Positions 33,712 through 42,548 of a stretch of 64,000 nucleotides of DNA are shown here, in pieces (position 1 is the first letter of the stretch; each line of letters starts with the position of its first letter). The stretch comes from DASWJZ01 sp963761005 (GTDB taxonomy: Bacteria > Pseudomonadota > Alphaproteobacteria > Rhizobiales > Afifellaceae). The DNA is taken from NCBI GenBank assembly GCA_963761005.1, contig CAVXFK010000027.1, forward strand, positions 806,001 through 870,000, given 5' to 3'. The translations under genes and the position numbers were made by a program. Below the pieces are notes generated by a model, which saw only the letters and a program-made list of their open reading frames with translations, was not told the origin of the DNA and did no database searches.

Positions 33712-34887
33712 CTATTCCTCGGCGAGCTGCAGCGTGCCCTCGGGCTCTGCCGCCGGTGTGCCGATGTCCATCGCGGTGCCGCGCCAGACGAACTCGTTGC
33801 CGCACATCGCCACCGTCCACAGGCACGGCAACATCGCGTCGCGGAGGACCGCGAGGAGCGGCGCACGCCACGACAGCGGCCACCGAAGGGCCAAGGCGAG
33901 CGCGCATTCGGCGCCGTACCACGCTGCGACGCAGGCGAGCGCCGGCAGGACAGAGACCGCGCCGTCCATCGTCAGAAACAGGAGGCAGAGAAGCGGCAGG
34001 AAGCCGCCCGACAGGATCTCCGGCAGGAAGAACCCCTTGAACGAAGCGCGTCTGAGCCGCGCCCAGCGGAGCTGGCGCCGCCACACCTCGCCGAAGCTCC
34101 GGTGGCCGAGCGGCTGCGGGAACGGACGCGTGACGAGATGCACCTTGAGCCCGCGCGCCCGCACGATCTTGGTGCCGGCCGCATCCTCTGCCGGCTCCGC
34201 CCCAAGCGCGCGGATGCCGCCGGCCGCCTCCAAGACGGGACGCCGCCAGAGCATGTTCTTGCCGTGGGCGAAGCCGAGGCCGACGGCGTCGGCCGCAAGC
34301 TGCCAGCGCGCCTGGTAGGGGTTCAGGAAGGCGCATTCGAGCTCGGCGCAGAGGCCGTCCGGATCGCTCGCCACCGGTGGCGCGCTGGCGATCGCCGTCT
34401 CGGCATCGGTGCGGCTCAGGAGCTGCTCGATGTAGTCGCGCGGCATCAGCACGTTGCTGTCGGTCATCGCGATCCAGTCGTAGGATGCGGCCTCCCAGCC
34501 CTTGACGACGTTGTTGAGCTTTGGGTTGACGCTCACCCGGTCGTCGCCAACCAGGAGGCGCGACGGGACGTTTGGATGCGCAGCGATCAGCGAGCGGACG
34601 AGCGGCACGACCGGATCGCGCTCCGAGGCGACGCAGAAGAGAACCTCGTAGCGCGGGTAGGTAAGTGCGAACGTGGTGCGGAGCGTGGCCTCGATGTTGT
34701 TCTCAAGCCCGCAGACGGGGCGCACGACGCTCACGCCGGGCGCGTCGGCCGGCTGCGGTCGCGGCGCGCGGGTCATCCGTGCGCGCACGCCGACGACAAG
34801 AATGCTCGTCCAGTGGAGGATCGCCGCTACAACGCAGAACGCTTCGACGAATCGGACAAGATCGACCATCGCGGCTGTCTGGTACAT
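33712..34887 (-). CDS. GT21 ceramide glucosyltransferase-like glycosyltransferase
   Basis: A 391-residue membrane glycosyltransferase. An N-terminal span (about residues 12-34) precedes a GT-A domain with the UGCG-type signatures: VSVVRPVCGLENNIEATLRT, YPRYEVLFCVASERDP, NPKLNNVVKGWEAASYDWIA, MTDSN, AEDAAGTKIVRARG and the (Q/R)xxRW motif RRQLRWARLRR. C-terminal spans follow. Bacterial members glucosylate ceramide or diacylglycerol-type lipids using UDP-sugars. No sphingolipid synthesis genes are in the window, so the acceptor is open. ATG at 34869 is an alternative start. Confidence 0.88.
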   Translation of the reverse strand: MYQTAAMVDLVRFVEAFCVVAAILHWTSILVVGVRARMTRAPRPQPADAPGVSVVRPVCGLENNIEATLRTTFALTYPRYEVLFCVASERDPVVPLVRSLIAAHPNVPSRLLVGDDRVSVNPKLNNVVKGWEAASYDWIAMTDSNVLMPRDYIEQLLSRTDAETAIASAPPVASDPDGLCAELECAFLNPYQARWQLAADAVGLGFAHGKNMLWRRPVLEAAGGIRALGAEPAEDAAGTKIVRARGLKVHLVTRPFPQPLGHRSFGEVWRRQLRWARLRRASFKGFFLPEILSGGFLPLLCLLFLTMDGAVSVLPALACVAAWYGAECALALALRWPLSWRAPLLAVLRDAMLPCLWTVAMCGNEFVWRGTAMDIGTPAAEPEGTLQLAEE

Positions 34888-34922
34888 ATAACCGACAAGA
34901 TTATGACAAGGGCTGCGGCGGT

Positions 34923-35813
34923 TTAGCGGGGAATGCGCCCCTCCGCCTCCAGCACGGCCTTCAGCCCCTCGCGATAGGTCGGATAGGCCAGGCGGACGCC
35001 GAGCTCGCGCTTGATCTTGTCGTTCCGAACGCGTTTCGATTCGCCGTAGAAGCTCCGCGCCATTTCCGAAAGCTCCGCCGCTTCGAACGGCACCTCCGGC
35101 GGCGGGGGGAGGCCGAGGAGCTCCGAAGCGTAGGCGAGCACGTCCTCGGGCGGCGCCGGTTCGTCGTCCGTGCCGTTGAAGATTCCGTCGGCGTGCCGGG
35201 CGAAGGCGGCGTTAACCATTTGGGCGATGTCGTCGACGTGGATGCGGTTGAACACCTGGCCGGGCTTCACGATGCGCCGCGCCGTGCCGCGTCGGATTTT
35301 CTCGAACGGCCCCCGCCCCGGCCCATAGATGCCGGCAAGGCGGACGATCGCCACTGGGGTGCTGGTCTCCGCGGCGAAGCGCCGCCACGCGTCCTCCGCC
35401 GAGACGCGCAGGCGCGAGCGCCTCGACACCGGCCGGCATTCGCTTTCTTCGTCGACCCAGGCGCCGCCATGGTCGCCATAGACGCCGACAGTCGAGAGGT
35501 AGACCAGCGACTTCGGCTTTGCCGCGGCGATGTCTTCCGCAAAGTGGCGGAGCACGGGGTCGCCGTCTTCGTCCGGGGCGATGGAGACGAGGATGTGGTC
35601 GGCTTCTGAGAGTCCTTTCCCCGGCAAGGGGGGAGGGGATGCGCCGTGGTCGCCGTCGAACAGAAGCGGCGTCACGCCGAGCGTAGCGATCTCCTCGAGC
35701 TTCTCCGGATCGCGCGTCGTTCCCCACACGGCATCGAGCCGTGGCCGCATATGCGCAACAACAGCGCGCGCCGAATAGCCGAGCCCGAAGACAAGGAGGC
35801 GAGGCCCGCTCAC
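34923..35813 (-). CDS. YeeZ-like NAD(P)-dependent SDR/epimerase
   Basis: A 296-residue extended-SDR protein from GTG 35813. The dinucleotide-binding turn is LLVFGLGYSARAVV, followed by SLVYLSTVGVYGDHGGAWVD (with active-site-like Ser/Tyr), VRLAGIYGPGRGP and FNRIHVDDIAQMV. The family is widespread and its substrate is unknown. The start overlaps the stop of the pentapeptide-repeat miniprotein gene (GTGA), so it is the last gene of a coupled GST-queG-miniprotein-SDR run. Confidence 0.88.
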   Translation of the reverse strand: MSGPRLLVFGLGYSARAVVAHMRPRLDAVWGTTRDPEKLEEIATLGVTPLLFDGDHGASPPPLPGKGLSEADHILVSIAPDEDGDPVLRHFAEDIAAAKPKSLVYLSTVGVYGDHGGAWVDEESECRPVSRRSRLRVSAEDAWRRFAAETSTPVAIVRLAGIYGPGRGPFEKIRRGTARRIVKPGQVFNRIHVDDIAQMVNAAFARHADGIFNGTDDEPAPPEDVLAYASELLGLPPPPEVPFEAAELSEMARSFYGESKRVRNDKIKRELGVRLAYPTYREGLKAVLEAEGRIPR

Positions 35814-36079
35814 GCGCCTTCTTCGGCTTCGTCGCGCTCGTGCACGATGAGGCGATCGACCTCGAGCGTGCCGACCGAGAGGCGCTCGATCCGTGCGCGC
35901 TTGATAGCAAGGCGGTTGATGGCAAGCGCGCCGATCGCGATTACGCCGATGGCGAGCGAGCCGAGCGCGATGGCGCCGGCCGCTCCCGCGCCGAGCGAGC
36001 CGCGCCGCACCGCGACCTCGTCGCGCCGGTAGAGCGCCAGCGGGAAGCGGGGATGCGGAATTCTTGTGTGACGTCTCAT
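35810..36079 (-). CDS. Small pentapeptide-repeat protein of unknown function
   Basis: An 89-residue protein from ATG 36079, which overlaps the queG stop (ATGA). Residues 35-79 divide cleanly into nine tandem pentads: GAIAL, GSLAI, GVIAI, GALAI, NRLAI, KRARI, ERLSV, GTLEV, DRLIV. Ile/Val/Leu always holds position 5 and position 3 is mostly hydrophobic. The first four are very hydrophobic and could insert in a membrane; the last five are charged. The N-terminus is basic (MRRHTRIPHPRFPLALYRRD) and the C-terminus acidic. I do not recognise a named family. Confidence 0.75.
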   Translation of the reverse strand: MRRHTRIPHPRFPLALYRRDEVAVRRGSLGAGAAGAIALGSLAIGVIAIGALAINRLAIKRARIERLSVGTLEVDRLIVHERDEAEEGA

Positions 36080-37209
36080 CGTCGAGCCTCGCTTTCTGCC
36101 GCCTCCCACTCCGCGCGGACGTCGCAGTCGATCTCGTGCGCGGCGCATTGCCGCGACAGCGCCGCAACGCGGTCGGGCGCGAGACGTTGCAGTGCCCAGA
36201 CCGCCGCCCCGCGCACCTGCGGCGCATCATCGCCGATCAGCCGCTCGGCCTCCTCGGCGAGTCCACGGTCGCTGGAGTTCCCTATTGCGATCAAAACGTT
36301 ACGGACGAAGCGGTCGCGTCCGATCCGTTTCACCGGAGAGCCGGAGAAGAGCTTCCTGAAGCCGCCATCGTCGAGCCGGGCCAGATCGGCGAGCCGCGGC
36401 GCGCTCAGCTCCGCCCGTGCTGCGAGCTTCGCCTGCCGCCCCTTCTTGGCGAACTTGTTCCAGGGGCAGACGGCGAGGCAATCGTCGCAGCCGAAGATGC
36501 GGTTCCCGATCAGCGGACGCAGGTCACGCGGGACTGGGCCGTCATGCTCGATCGTCAGATAGGAGATGCAACGCCGCGCATCGAGCCGGTAGGGCGCCGG
36601 GAAAGCATCTGTCGGGCAGATGTCGAGGCAGGCGCGGCACTGGCCGCAATGGTCTGTCTCAGCCTCGTCGGGTGCCAACACCGCATCCGTGAAGATCGCA
36701 CCAAGAAAAAGCCAAGAGCCGAAGTCGCGACTGACGAGGTTCGTGTGCTTGCCCTGCCATCCGAGCCCCGCCGCCTCGGCGAGCGGCTTCTCCATCACGG
36801 GTGCGGTATCGACGAAGACCTTCACGTTGGCGCCGGTATGCGCCGCGAACGCCGATGCAATGCGCTTCAGCGCACCCTTGATCAGATCGTGATAGTCGCG
36901 ATTCCGCGCGTAGACGGAGATCGTGCCCGCCTGCCGATCGGCGAGCGTCTTGAGCGGGTCACAGTCCGGCCCGTAATTCACGCCGAGCATGACCACGGAT
37001 CGCACTTCGGGCCAAAGCGCTTTGGGACTGCCGCGTCGCTCCGCGGTCTCGGCGAGCCATGCCATCGTGCCGTGATGCCCGTCCGCGATCGCTTGGCGAA
37101 GCTGCGCTGCTGCCGCAGGAATCGCGTCGGGCGCAGCGACGCCGACAAGGTCGAAGCCTTCCTTCTGCGCCAGCGCCTCGATCAGTGCGCGCAGCTTCGC
37201 CGGCGTCAG
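36076..37209 (-). CDS. queG: Epoxyqueuosine reductase QueG
   Basis: A 377-residue cobalamin-dependent enzyme for the last step of tRNA queuosine synthesis. It shows two ferredoxin-like clusters (HCGQCRACLDICPTDAFPAP and FGCDDCLAVCPWNKF), HTNLVSRDFGSWLFLGAIFT, RCISYLTIEHDGP and C-terminal HEAT-like repeats (about residues 300-377). No ATG, GTG or TTG lies between an ATG at 37335 and the conserved RALIEALAQKEGFD. The start given is a CTG at 37209 that overlaps the GST stop (CTGA). The ATG at 37335 would overlap GST by 130 bp. Confidence 0.92.
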   Translation of the reverse strand: MTPAKLRALIEALAQKEGFDLVGVAAPDAIPAAAAQLRQAIADGHHGTMAWLAETAERRGSPKALWPEVRSVVMLGVNYGPDCDPLKTLADRQAGTISVYARNRDYHDLIKGALKRIASAFAAHTGANVKVFVDTAPVMEKPLAEAAGLGWQGKHTNLVSRDFGSWLFLGAIFTDAVLAPDEAETDHCGQCRACLDICPTDAFPAPYRLDARRCISYLTIEHDGPVPRDLRPLIGNRIFGCDDCLAVCPWNKFAKKGRQAKLAARAELSAPRLADLARLDDGGFRKLFSGSPVKRIGRDRFVRNVLIAIGNSSDRGLAEEAERLIGDDAPQVRGAAVWALQRLAPDRVAALSRQCAAHEIDCDVRAEWEAAESEARR

Positions 37210-37901
37210 AAGTCGAGATTGGCGTAATGAGCCGGAGGCAAGTGGCCGCGCACCTGATCGGCCCTCAGCGGTCGAAACGCCGGGCGCGACTTCAGCCGCA
37301 TGTACCAGTCCTTCGCCTCGGGGGCGTCCTGCCATGGGACCTCGCCCATATAGTCGGCGACCGAAAGGGCGGCGGCCGCTGCCAGATCGGCATAGCTCAT
37401 CCGCTCGCCTGCGAGCCAGTTCTTCGCAGAGATCAGATGCTCAATATAGTGAAGATGCGTGCGGATGTTCGTCCGGGCGGCGCGAAGCAGCGTGGAATCG
37501 GGCGCGCCGCCGTTGCCGCCGAGCTTGGCGCGCTCGCGCTTCACCACCTTCTCCTCCACCAGATAGTAGGTCACCTCCTCGTCGAACTTGTAGAGGAACC
37601 ATTCGCAGAGCCGCCGCACTTCGGCGCGCTGGTTGGCGTTTGCGGGGAGGAGCCGCCGTTCGTTCAGCGCGAAGCCGCGCGTCTCGTCCAGGTATTCGGA
37701 GACCGCCCAGACGCCGGAGATCGGCGGGTCGTCGTTCTCGATCAGCACCGGCAAGGTGCCGGCCGGATTGATGAGCAGGAAGTCCTGCCGCCGCTCCCAT
37801 ATCCGCTCCTCGACGAGTTCCGGCGTCTCCTCGCATTCGCCGAGCACGAGCCTGACGAAGCGCGAAGGAACCGAGAGAGGGTGGTGGAAGAGGGTGATCA
37901 T
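37206..37901 (-). CDS. Glutathione S-transferase family protein
   Basis: A 231-residue protein from ATG 37901. The N-terminal thioredoxin-like domain (MITLFHHPLSVPSRFVRLVL, NPAGTLPVLIENDDPPISGV, AVSEYLDE) has the cis-Pro and the Glu-Ser type glutathione-binding pattern ISGVWAVSEYL. A helical C-terminal domain follows (ISAKNWLAGERMSYADLAAA). It is likely a detoxifying or reductive GST. It begins the overlapping run that continues with queG and is divergent from uppP. Confidence 0.9.
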   Translation of the reverse strand: MITLFHHPLSVPSRFVRLVLGECEETPELVEERIWERRQDFLLINPAGTLPVLIENDDPPISGVWAVSEYLDETRGFALNERRLLPANANQRAEVRRLCEWFLYKFDEEVTYYLVEEKVVKRERAKLGGNGGAPDSTLLRAARTNIRTHLHYIEHLISAKNWLAGERMSYADLAAAAALSVADYMGEVPWQDAPEAKDWYMRLKSRPAFRPLRADQVRGHLPPAHYANLDF

Positions 37902-38000
37902 ACGCGGACCATGTGGTTGCCTCGGCGCGACCGCCGGATTTTGTCCCGAGAAGATGCTAAGCCGGTGCATCGACACGCAATTCGGTCGGGGTAGCGCGGT

Positions 38001-38822
38001 ATGAGTCTCCAGTCCATATTCGATGCCGCCGTTCTTGGGGTGATCGAGGGGGTGACCGAGTTCATTCCGGTCTCCTCGACCGCGCATCTCCTTCTGTCGA
38101 CCGAGCTTTTCGGCATCGGCTCGGGCAATGAGAAGGCCTTTTGGGACACATTCAACGTCCTGATCCAGCTCGGCGCCATCCTCGCCGTGGTCTACGCCTA
38201 TTTTGGGCGGCTTTGGGGAGTGCTTCTGGCGCTCCCGAGCGATCCGGCGGCACGCCGCTTCGTGCTATCGATCGTGGTCGCCTTCATTCCCTCGGCGGTT
38301 GTCGGTCTGGCGCTCCACGACTTCATCAAGAACGTGCTTTTCAATTCGCCGGCGCTGATCTGCATTGTCCTGATCGTCGGCGGCGTGGCACTCGCGGCAC
38401 TCGACTGGCTCGACACCGAGACGCACCACGAAGACGCCATGCACTTCCCGCTCTGGCTCGCTTTCGTGATTGGGCTCTTCCAGTGCCTCGCGATCGTCCC
38501 CGGCGTGTCGCGCTCGGGCGCGACGATCGGCGGGGCGCTCCTGATGAAATGCGACAAGCGGTCGGCGGCCGAATTCTCCTTCTTCCTCGCGATCCCGACG
38601 ATGCTCGGCGCCTTCGTGCTCGACTTCTATAAGAACCGCAGCGCGCTTACCGGCGGCGACCTTGGCTTGATCGCGCTCGGCTTCGTTATTGCCTTCGTGG
38701 CGGCGCTCTTCGTCGTGAAGACGCTGGTCGGCTTCGTCACCCGCCACGGCTTCATGCCCTTCGCCTGGTGGCGCGCCGTCGTCGGCGTCGCCGGCCTCGT
38801 AGGGCTTTGGCTGGTGAAGTGA
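38001..38822 (+). CDS. uppP: Undecaprenyl-diphosphatase UppP (BacA)
   Basis: A 273-residue membrane phosphatase that recycles the C55-PP carrier of peptidoglycan synthesis. The two re-entrant catalytic motifs are GVIEGVTEFIPVSSTAHLLL and VPGVSRSGATIGGALLMKCD. The polytopic pattern ends with WWRAVVGVAGLVGLWLVK. It converges closely with the NDUFA9-like gene, 7 bp apart. Confidence 0.96.
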   Translation: MSLQSIFDAAVLGVIEGVTEFIPVSSTAHLLLSTELFGIGSGNEKAFWDTFNVLIQLGAILAVVYAYFGRLWGVLLALPSDPAARRFVLSIVVAFIPSAVVGLALHDFIKNVLFNSPALICIVLIVGGVALAALDWLDTETHHEDAMHFPLWLAFVIGLFQCLAIVPGVSRSGATIGGALLMKCDKRSAAEFSFFLAIPTMLGAFVLDFYKNRSALTGGDLGLIALGFVIAFVAALFVVKTLVGFVTRHGFMPFAWWRAVVGVAGLVGLWLVK

Positions 38823-38829
38823 GGCGCGA

Positions 38830-39811
38830 CTAAGGGGCGGTGCGGGCCTGGCGAAACTCGCCGTGCTCGCGGAAGCGGCCGAGATAGGTCGGAAGTATGA
38901 TCTCAAGCGCCGCCGGCTCGATGCCGAGCCCTTCGAGCGTCCGCCGCTCGCGCTCCGCGTCGGCCGAGACGACGTTGTCGAACATCAGCATGCGGACCTG
39001 GTCGAGCGTGATCGGCTTTCCGGGCACGAACTCGCCGATCCGGCCCATGATCCGCGCCGCGACCCAGGGGATCGGTAGCAGGAGCCTCCGCCGATTGGTC
39101 GCGGCGAGGATACGCTCCATGCACGCGCGGAACGTCAGCACCTCCGGTCCGCCGAGCTCGTAGATCGAGCCCGACTCGGCGCCGCCGTCGACCGCGCGCG
39201 CAACCGCCTCGCCGACGTCGCCTGCAAAGACCGGCTGGAAGCGAGTTCTTGCCGCCGCCGATCAGCGGCAGCATCGGCGAGAGCCGCGCCATCGCCGCGA
39301 AACGGTTGAAGAAGTTGTCCTCCGGTCCGAAGACGATGGAAGGCCGCATGATCACCGCCTCCGGCACCGTCTCGCGGATGCCGGCCTCGCCCTCGGCCTT
39401 GGAGCGGAGATAGCCGCCGGTCGACGGCTGGTCGGCACCGATCGCGGAGACATGGACGAGGCGCGAGATGCTTTGCGCGCGCGCCGCCTCGGCAATCGCG
39501 CGCGGCCCGAAAGCCTGCACTGCGTCGAAGGTCTGGCGACCGCTTTCCGCCAGGATGCCGACGAGATTGACGACGGCGTCCGCGCCCTCGACGGCGCGAT
39601 CAACGGACCATCGATAACGCAGGTTCGCCTGGATCGCCTTGATCTGACCGACCATGCCAAGCGGCTGCAGATGCCCCGCGAGGTCGGGACGGCGGACGGC
39701 GACGCGGATCCGATGCCCGCGCCGTGCCAGCGCCTGTACGACGTAGCGGCCGACAAAGCCGGAGCCGCCGAATACGGTCACGAGCTTGGCGGAGGATTTC
39801 GGCGCTTCCAT
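38830..39811 (-). CDS. Complex I NDUFA9-like NAD(P)-binding protein, frameshifted
   Basis: An atypical SDR starting at ATG 39811 with GGSGFVGRYVVQALARRG, VNLVGILAESGRQTF, HVSAIGADQPSTGGYLRSKA and RPSIVFGPEDNFFNRFA. The frame breaks at LPLIGGGKN. Removing one base of the TT at 39246-39247 (coding GAACTC to GACTC) restores KTRFQPVFAGDVGEAV. The rest then reads YELGGPEVLTFRACMERILA to the stop at 38830, giving 326 residues. The mitochondrial relative is a structural complex I subunit; bacterial relatives may serve quinone or lipid metabolism. Confidence 0.88.
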
Positions 39812-39890
39812 CAGATGCTCCCGCAGCCCTGCGGATTTCTGAATTTCGCGGATTTCTTAGAGCCTACGTTCAGGCCTGTATAGGCCCGCG

Positions 39891-40712
39891 TTACGCGGGC
39901 TCCCGCCTTAATGCCTCGTAGATCATGAGGCCGGTCGAGACCGCGAGGTTCAGGGAATCGGCCTTGCCGCGCATCGGTATGCGCACGAGCTGGTCGCAGG
40001 CCGCCGCAAGCTCCGCCGTCAGGCCCTGCTGCTCGTTTCCCATGAGCAGGATCAGCGGCTGGCGGTAGTCCGCCTCGCGATAGTCGACCGTGCCGGAGAG
40101 ATGCGTTCCGACGAGCCGCGCGCCATGCCGCTTCGCGGCGGCGATCAGCCCGTCCTCGCTCGTCTTCGCGAGCGGCACGTGGAAGATCGAACCCATCGTC
40201 GCGCGCACGGCTTCAAGCCCGAACGGATCGCAGCATGCACCGACGAGCGCCACGCCTTCGATGCCTGTCGCGTCGGTAGTTCGCACGATCGTGCCGAGAT
40301 TGCCGGGGTCGCGCACCCGGTCGAGCGCCACCCAGATGCCTTCCCGCCCGATCGCCGCTTCCGGCGCAAAATGCTGCCTGAAGACGCCGACGACGTTCTG
40401 CGGGTTATCCCGCCGCGTGATCTTCTCGAGCACCGGCGCGGAAACCTCGAGCACCGTCCCGCCCGTCGCCTTGGCCTCTGCCGCGATCGCGCCGATCCCG
40501 GTCTCCTCCGCACCTGCCGCGGCGTAGGCCAGCATCTCGATCCGCCAACCACCGTCGAGCGCGTCGCGCACGAGCTTCTGCCCTTCGGCGATGAAGAGCC
40601 CGGTCTCGTCGCGATGCTTTTTGAGTTGCAGCGCGCGGATGTCCTTGACCAGCGGATTTGAGAGGCTGGTGATTTTCTTGAAGCTCCCGACCCGCGGCCG
40701 CTCCCCCGTCAT
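39891..40712 (-). CDS. SpoU/TrmH-family RNA 2'-O-methyltransferase
   Basis: A 273-residue SPOUT enzyme from ATG 40712. An N-terminal substrate-binding domain (SNPLVKDIRALQLKKHRDET, FIAEGQKLVRDAL) is followed by motifs 1-3: DPGNLGTIVRTTDATG, LLMGNEQQGL and RIPMRGKADSLNLAVSTGLM. It methylates ribose in rRNA or tRNA at a site I cannot name. The start overlaps the stop of the next methyltransferase gene (ATGA), so cysQ, that gene and this one form one coupled run. Confidence 0.93.
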   Translation of the reverse strand: MTGERPRVGSFKKITSLSNPLVKDIRALQLKKHRDETGLFIAEGQKLVRDALDGGWRIEMLAYAAAGAEETGIGAIAAEAKATGGTVLEVSAPVLEKITRRDNPQNVVGVFRQHFAPEAAIGREGIWVALDRVRDPGNLGTIVRTTDATGIEGVALVGACCDPFGLEAVRATMGSIFHVPLAKTSEDGLIAAAKRHGARLVGTHLSGTVDYREADYRQPLILLMGNEQQGLTAELAAACDQLVRIPMRGKADSLNLAVSTGLMIYEALRREPA

Positions 40713-41578
40713 GGTGCGCTCCAGCGGGCGAAGAGCGATGTGGCGAGAAGCCCACCGGCTTCGTCGACGAGCGCCAGCTCGCCCGCCTCGACATCCGGCC
40801 CAAAAGCCTCCTCGGCGAGGCGCTGAAGCGACAGGAACGAGGCGCGGATCGCGTAGGCGGTCAGGATCACGAAGCCGTCCGGCTTCACGATCTCGCGGCA
40901 AAGGCGGAGCATCTCCGGCAGGCTCTCGAAGAGCTCCCACTTTTCGCCCTTCGGCCCGCGGCCGAATTTCGGGGGATCGAGCAGGATGCCGTCGTAACGC
41001 CGTCCGCGCCGCGCTTCGCGCGCCGCGAACTTCGTCGCGTCGTCAAGAATCCAGCGGATCGGGCGGCCGTCCATTCCCGATAGTGTCTGGTTTTCGCGCG
41101 CCCAGGCGATCGCCTTCTTCGAGGCGTCGACATGCGTCACCTCCGCGCCGGCCTCCGCCGCGACGAGCGAGGCGAGGCCGGTGTAACCGAAGAGGTTCAG
41201 GAGCGACGGCGTGCCTGCTGCTTCCGAAAGTCGCCCGCGCATGAACGAGAAATGCGCCTCCTGCTCGGGGAACGCGCCGACATGGCGAAAGGAGGTGAAA
41301 CGGCATTCGTAGCGGATTTTTCCGTGGCTGCAGGGCCAGGCCTCCGGAGCACCGGGGCGGCGCTTCCAGCGCCCGGCGCCTTCCTCGTCGACATCGCCGG
41401 TGAAGATCGCGTCGGCCTTCTCCCACTCCTCGCGCGGAAGCCGCGGACGCCACATCGCCTGCTCCTCGGGGCGGTCCAGGAGAAGCGCGCCGAAGCGCTC
41501 GAGCTTGCGACCTTTGCCGGAATCGACCAGCGCGTAGTCCTCAAGTCCCTTCGACGAAAGGACGAGCGGCGGGCTCAT
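40709..41578 (-). CDS. Class I SAM-dependent methyltransferase (RlmI-like, no PUA domain)
   Basis: A 289-residue protein from ATG 41578. An N-terminal beta-rich part (ALVDSGKGRKLERFGALLLD) precedes a Rossmann methyltransferase. SAM motif I is LNLFGYTGLASLVAAEAGAE, then THVDASKKAIAWARENQ, and the catalytic-loop motif is ILLDPPKFGRGPKGE. The pattern matches the RlmI/RlmK-type 23S rRNA methyltransferase domain without the PUA part. The target is likely RNA. It overlaps cysQ upstream by ATGA. Confidence 0.88.
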   Translation of the reverse strand: MSPPLVLSSKGLEDYALVDSGKGRKLERFGALLLDRPEEQAMWRPRLPREEWEKADAIFTGDVDEEGAGRWKRRPGAPEAWPCSHGKIRYECRFTSFRHVGAFPEQEAHFSFMRGRLSEAAGTPSLLNLFGYTGLASLVAAEAGAEVTHVDASKKAIAWARENQTLSGMDGRPIRWILDDATKFAAREARRGRRYDGILLDPPKFGRGPKGEKWELFESLPEMLRLCREIVKPDGFVILTAYAIRASFLSLQRLAEEAFGPDVEAGELALVDEAGGLLATSLFARWSAP

Positions 41579-42429
41579 GTCGTGTTGTTGGGCACGAGCG
41601 CCGCGAGGTCGAGCCGCGCAAGAAGCGAGGCGTCGCCGAGCGCCAGGAAATGCGGATTTTCGAAGGGCCGCATGTTCGGCGCCTCGCTCTTGCCGTAGCG
41701 GAGGAGGGCGCGGTCGAGCGTGACCACCGTACCGCCCGCCGCGCGAAGCACGGCGTCTCCGGCGGCCGTGTCCCACTCCATGGTTGGGCCGAGGCGCGGA
41801 TAGAAATCGGCGCCACCTTCGGCGATAAGTCCGAATTTCAGCGACGAGCCGATCGAGCGATGCTCGCCGCAAGAGGCTTGCGCCAGCGCGCTGGCGGTCG
41901 CGGGGTTCATGTGCGAGCGGCTCACCACGGCGACCGGATGCGCCTCGGCGCGGCGCACGCGGATAGCCTCCCAGCCCACGATCTGGTTGAGATCCGCGGC
42001 GATCGTTCCCTTCCACGCACCCTTCGCGCTTCCGGCGTAGGCGAGCCCGAGCGCCGGCGCGAGCACCACGCCTGACACCGGCACGGCGTCCTCGACGAGC
42101 GCGACGTTGATCGTGAATTCGCCGTTGCGGCTGATGAACTCCTTGGTGCCGTCGAGTGGATCGACGAGCAGGAACGAGCGTCCGACGGCCGGCAGCGTCC
42201 CGGCTGAGGCGGCCTCTTCGGCGACAATCGGAAGGTCCGGCATGGTCGCCGCGAGAGCCTCGCCGATGGCGCGCTCCGACCCGAGGTCGGCCTCGCTCAC
42301 CGGCAAATCGTCGACTTTGTGCGCGACCGAGAAGTCGGTCCCGTAGATAGGCATTACCACCCGCGCCCCGGCGAGCGCGGCGTCAATCATGTGGCGAAGC
42401 CGCGGATCGGCGCTGGGCTCGGTCGGCAT
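41575..42429 (-). CDS. cysQ: 3'(2'),5'-bisphosphate nucleotidase CysQ
   Basis: A 284-residue Mg-dependent Li-sensitive phosphatase from ATG 42429. Metal-site motifs are IVAEEAAS, LLVDPLDGTKEFISRNGEFT and MEWDTAAGDAVLRAAGG. It removes adenosine 3',5'-bisphosphate formed by sulfate assimilation and can act on related inositol phosphates. It begins the cysQ-methyltransferase-TrmH run and is divergent from coxG across 119 bp. Confidence 0.94.
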   Translation of the reverse strand: MPTEPSADPRLRHMIDAALAGARVVMPIYGTDFSVAHKVDDLPVSEADLGSERAIGEALAATMPDLPIVAEEAASAGTLPAVGRSFLLVDPLDGTKEFISRNGEFTINVALVEDAVPVSGVVLAPALGLAYAGSAKGAWKGTIAADLNQIVGWEAIRVRRAEAHPVAVVSRSHMNPATASALAQASCGEHRSIGSSLKFGLIAEGGADFYPRLGPTMEWDTAAGDAVLRAAGGTVVTLDRALLRYGKSEAPNMRPFENPHFLALGDASLLARLDLAALVPNNTT

Positions 42430-42548
42430 GCGTCCTCTTAACCCGGCGCGCCCGCCAGGCCAACGCCACGCTGCGTCTCGACGCCGGCTTGGAAATTCAG
42501 TTGTCCGCGGATATGCCCCTGTGCACAATCCGCCTCGGAGGTCGCTTC

